From Thermoplasmatota archaeon (lineage in GTDB: Archaea; Thermoplasmatota; E2; DHVEG-1), in NCBI GenBank assembly GCA_030605515.1, contig JAUWIE010000015.1, positions 1-14,512 of the forward strand: a stretch of DNA of 14,512 nucleotides, given 5' to 3'. Shown here in pieces: positions 14,277 through 14,512 of this stretch. The first letter of the stretch is position 1, and each line of letters opens with the position of its first letter. The notes under the pieces are model-generated. The model had not been told where the DNA came from. It did no database searches and saw nothing but the letters and a program-made list of their open reading frames with translations. The position numbers and the translations under genes were made by a program.

Positions 14277-14512
14277 TATCTATTTTGGAGGTAAGAACTA
14301 AATATGGTTTATTGAGATGTAAAGTAAAGTGACATCGCCAACATTTCCCAAGGATAATGAAATAGGGGTTCTACCCCTATAACCCCGTTGGAGAGTAGCA
14401 AGCTGGCGCAGTACAGATATACTCCAGCCTTTGTAGGACATACAAAGGTATCAGGAATCTCATCCTCATGTTTCCAGCGAGCCCTCTATAATTCCGTACG
14501 TAGGCTTTTCGC
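14277..14512. other. non-coding right edge with GC-rich, hairpin-bearing segment
   Basis: No gene is visible. TTGGAGGT (14285-14292) is a strong ribosome-binding-site-like motif, but the ATG after it (14304) meets TGA after three codons, so it may mark a lost gene. ATAGGGGT (14362-14369) and ACCCCTAT (14373-14380) form a perfect 8-bp hairpin with loop TCT. CCTTTGTA (14428-14435) and TACAAAGG (14441-14448) form a second with loop GGACA. By hand count 64 of the last 132 bases are G or C, far above the genes to the left. One plus-strand frame is open from 14361 to the edge (about 50 codons) without a start codon. This could be the edge of a mobile element or a structured RNA; neither is shown. 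Confidence 0.45.

Noticed and set aside
14361..14512. An open plus-strand frame at the right edge as the C-terminus of a TnpB-like protein.
   Set aside because: It begins behind two stop codons without a start, and no zinc-finger or RuvC motif of TnpB is present. Kept only as a loose hypothesis under the structured segment.
1..14512. CRISPR array, tRNA or rRNA genes.
   Set aside because: No regularly spaced repeats, cloverleaf with GTTCGA-type loop or conserved rRNA sequence was seen on either strand.

Overview
The window is an AT-rich stretch (roughly 30% GC in most genes, by eye) that carries part of a cell-surface glycan locus. It probably comes from an archaeon. Arginine is written mostly as AGA and isoleucine often as ATA, ribosome binding sites are short GGAG/AGGGG-like motifs, TATA-like boxes with purine-rich flanks lie before several genes, and the partial rmlA looks like the long archaeal/actinobacterial form. 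None of this is decisive, because low-GC bacteria share some of these traits.

Left part (1-3464): two minus-strand genes, the start of an rmlA-type nucleotidyltransferase (cut by the window edge) and a stand-alone asparagine-synthase-like amidotransferase. They are divergent from a plus-strand pair, a glucuronyl C5-epimerase-like protein overlapping a GT4 glycosyltransferase. Together they suggest a glycan with a nucleotide-activated hexose and a uronic acid that may be epimerised and perhaps amidated.

Middle part (3465-5777): a duplicated unit. Each copy has a hairpin with CTCC/GGAG at its feet, a conserved TATA-like block, a small putative zinc-ribbon gene of about 118 codons and a conserved 3' tail. 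Copy A (about 3781-4400) is intact. Copy B (about 5184-5770) is a pseudogene with two frameshifts and a stop. Between them, on the opposite strand, lies a TylF/MycF-type O-methyltransferase. The tail of copy B runs directly into the ribosome binding site of neuB.

Right part (5778-14276): nine co-directional genes that read as one operon for a nonulosonic (sialic/legionaminic-type) acid. The core enzymes are NeuB, NeuC and NeuA. Around them are a PtmA-like short-chain dehydrogenase, a Gfo/Idh/MocA oxidoreductase, a short DegT-type aminotransferase coupled to a FemAB/GNAT-like acyltransferase, and two SAM methyltransferases. The set suggests a modified (N-acylated or aminoacylated, methylated) nonulosonate activated as a CMP sugar. 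No transferase, flippase or polymerase for this sugar lies in the window.

Right edge (14277-14512): no gene. The last 130 bases are much richer in G+C (64 of 132 by hand count) and hold two perfect 8-bp hairpins, so the edge of an inserted or structured element is possible. No tRNA, rRNA or CRISPR array was seen.
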